The notes below the pieces were generated by a model, which did not search any database, had not been told where the DNA came from, and was given only the letters and a program-made list of their open reading frames with translations. Below, piece after piece: positions 40,861 to 41,534 of a stretch of 41,534 nucleotides of DNA; position 1 is the stretch's first letter, and each line of letters starts with the position of its first letter. The position numbers were made by a program, and so were the translations under genes. The stretch is from assembly GCA_946415365.1 (NCBI GenBank), contig CAMKSE010000028.1, forward strand, positions 1 to 41,534. Reading direction: 5' to 3'. This DNA is from an uncultured Prevotellaceae bacterium (GTDB taxonomy: Bacteria > Bacteroidota > Bacteroidia > Bacteroidales > Bacteroidaceae).

Positions 40861-41534
40861 ATGGCTAAATTTATAATCGACCCTGCGGGAGGTCTCTCAC
40901 AATCTCGCACACCGGGAACCATGGTGAAGTTGGCAGGACGGACGGCAATTCTGCCCAATGAAGATGTGCCCATCGTGATGCAGAGGCTAACAGTGGGGCA
41001 GATAAACGCAATCCCGAAGGACAGATTCTCTGTATCGCTGATAGAGGTTCCGACAAGAATGGCAATATCCGGGTCTGGCCATAAGGGACGCGGAGGCATG
41101 GCAATGAGAGGTATGCAGCGAATGAAAGACATGTCTCGCAAGGGTGGCGGCATAACGGGCTATGTGCGGAAGCCAACTAACGAAATCAAGGTCGAGGCAG
41201 ACGGGACGAAGCAGTACTACGCAATGGTCACCTTGGCAAAACAAATGGTAGAAAACGCTGGTGACCTGTATTATATTAATCGCAAGCTCAGGCGTAATTC
41301 TGATGTCGCCATAGCAAGTAGCGGCATATTCCTCACGCCAATTGACGAGGGTAAACTGTCGGACTGTATCAAGAAAATCATCCTCGATGTTTTCGGTGAC
41401 GGCGACAAAGGAAAGATTTGCGACAGAGAAATAAAACTGGTTGAGTTTTGCCTGATGATGCATTACTATTTCTTACGAACCTCAAATCCGCAACCTATAG
41501 GGTTTAGTGGGATTTTGCTTGCAAAGCGACAAAA
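40861..41534 (+). CDS. Unrecognised gene, open to the window end
   Basis: From ATG 40861 the frame stays open for 224 codons to the last base, with no stop, so it is 3'-truncated. It reads MAKFIIDPAGGLSQSRTPGT, later a Gly/Met/Arg-rich patch (GHKGRGGMAMRGMQRMKDMS, about 73-92), then KQYYAMVTLAKQMVENAG and a more ordinary alpha/beta part with CLMMHYYFLR near the end. No signal peptide or membrane helix is seen. I cannot name the family. Three minus-strand frames over the same bases (40818-41463) are shadows. It is divergent from the nuclease-like gene and could belong to the same island or to its far flank. Confidence 0.7.
   Translation, partial: MAKFIIDPAGGLSQSRTPGTMVKLAGRTAILPNEDVPIVMQRLTVGQINAIPKDRFSVSLIEVPTRMAISGSGHKGRGGMAMRGMQRMKDMSRKGGGITGYVRKPTNEIKVEADGTKQYYAMVTLAKQMVENAGDLYYINRKLRRNSDVAIASSGIFLTPIDEGKLSDCIKKIILDVFGDGDKGKICDREIKLVEFCLMMHYYFLRTSNPQPIGFSGILLAKRQ

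Noticed and set aside
40818..41463. Three overlapping minus-strand frames at the right end
   Set aside because: All lie opposite the 224-codon plus-strand gene and give Pro/Arg/Ser-rich or shadow-like proteins.

Overview
The window looks like chromosomal DNA of a Bacteroidales bacterium, most likely Prevotella-like (Prevotellaceae). The evidence is a set of typical families (RprX/RprY two-component system, BACON/Ig-like lipoprotein, DPP-IV-type S9 and M13 peptidases, CotH protein with dockerin-like repeats, EF-G2 paralogue) and the Bacteroidetes promoter form TTTG-N19-22-TAnnTTTG in front of many genes. Starts are mostly ATG with little Shine-Dalgarno signal. No rRNA, tRNA, CRISPR array, insertion sequence or integrase was seen.

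Layout. 1-980 holds the 3' part of glyA and a strong terminator. 1035-5638 holds a BACON lipoprotein and a two-gene unit (lipoprotein, then DPP-IV-like peptidase). 5832-9402 holds a DUF4861-type secreted protein, a GT2 glycosyltransferase and mtaB. 9656-11302 has a tiny lipoprotein facing the rpsF-rpsR-rplI operon. 11416-13899 is rprX-rprY plus a 59-residue two-helix membrane protein. 14109-15986 is a CotH-type secreted protein. 16240-19641 is a divergent pair, EF-G2 and hemW, whose two promoters share a palindrome. 19638-19871 is a small lipoprotein. 19956-20384 is non-coding and carries a 22-bp array of dyad-symmetric repeats.

20385-32676 is one tightly packed minus-strand gene set. It starts from a good promoter at 32704-32734 and runs: zinc-ribbon protein, membrane-anchored Ser/Thr kinase, four-module AAA ATPase, zinc-ribbon FHA protein, PP2C phosphatase, then metA, a U32 peptidase/RlhA-like protein and a membrane lipoprotein. 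The first five form a complete phospho-signalling set (writer, reader, eraser and a remodelling ATPase) tied together by zinc ribbons in three of the five proteins. This is the best candidate for an undescribed system here; what it senses and acts on cannot be read from the sequence.

32791-34824 is an M13 peptidase. 34993-40521 is a defence island: a RhuM remnant, AbiH, a C5 DNA methyltransferase with extra domains at both ends, a PmeII-like restriction enzyme, and a 510-residue protein with a PD-(D/E)XK-like nuclease core. The restriction-modification operon and the 510-residue gene carry a related upstream element of about 57 bp containing an identical 16-mer, which suggests common control. 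The window ends inside an unrecognised plus-strand gene (40861 to the end) that is open to the last base.
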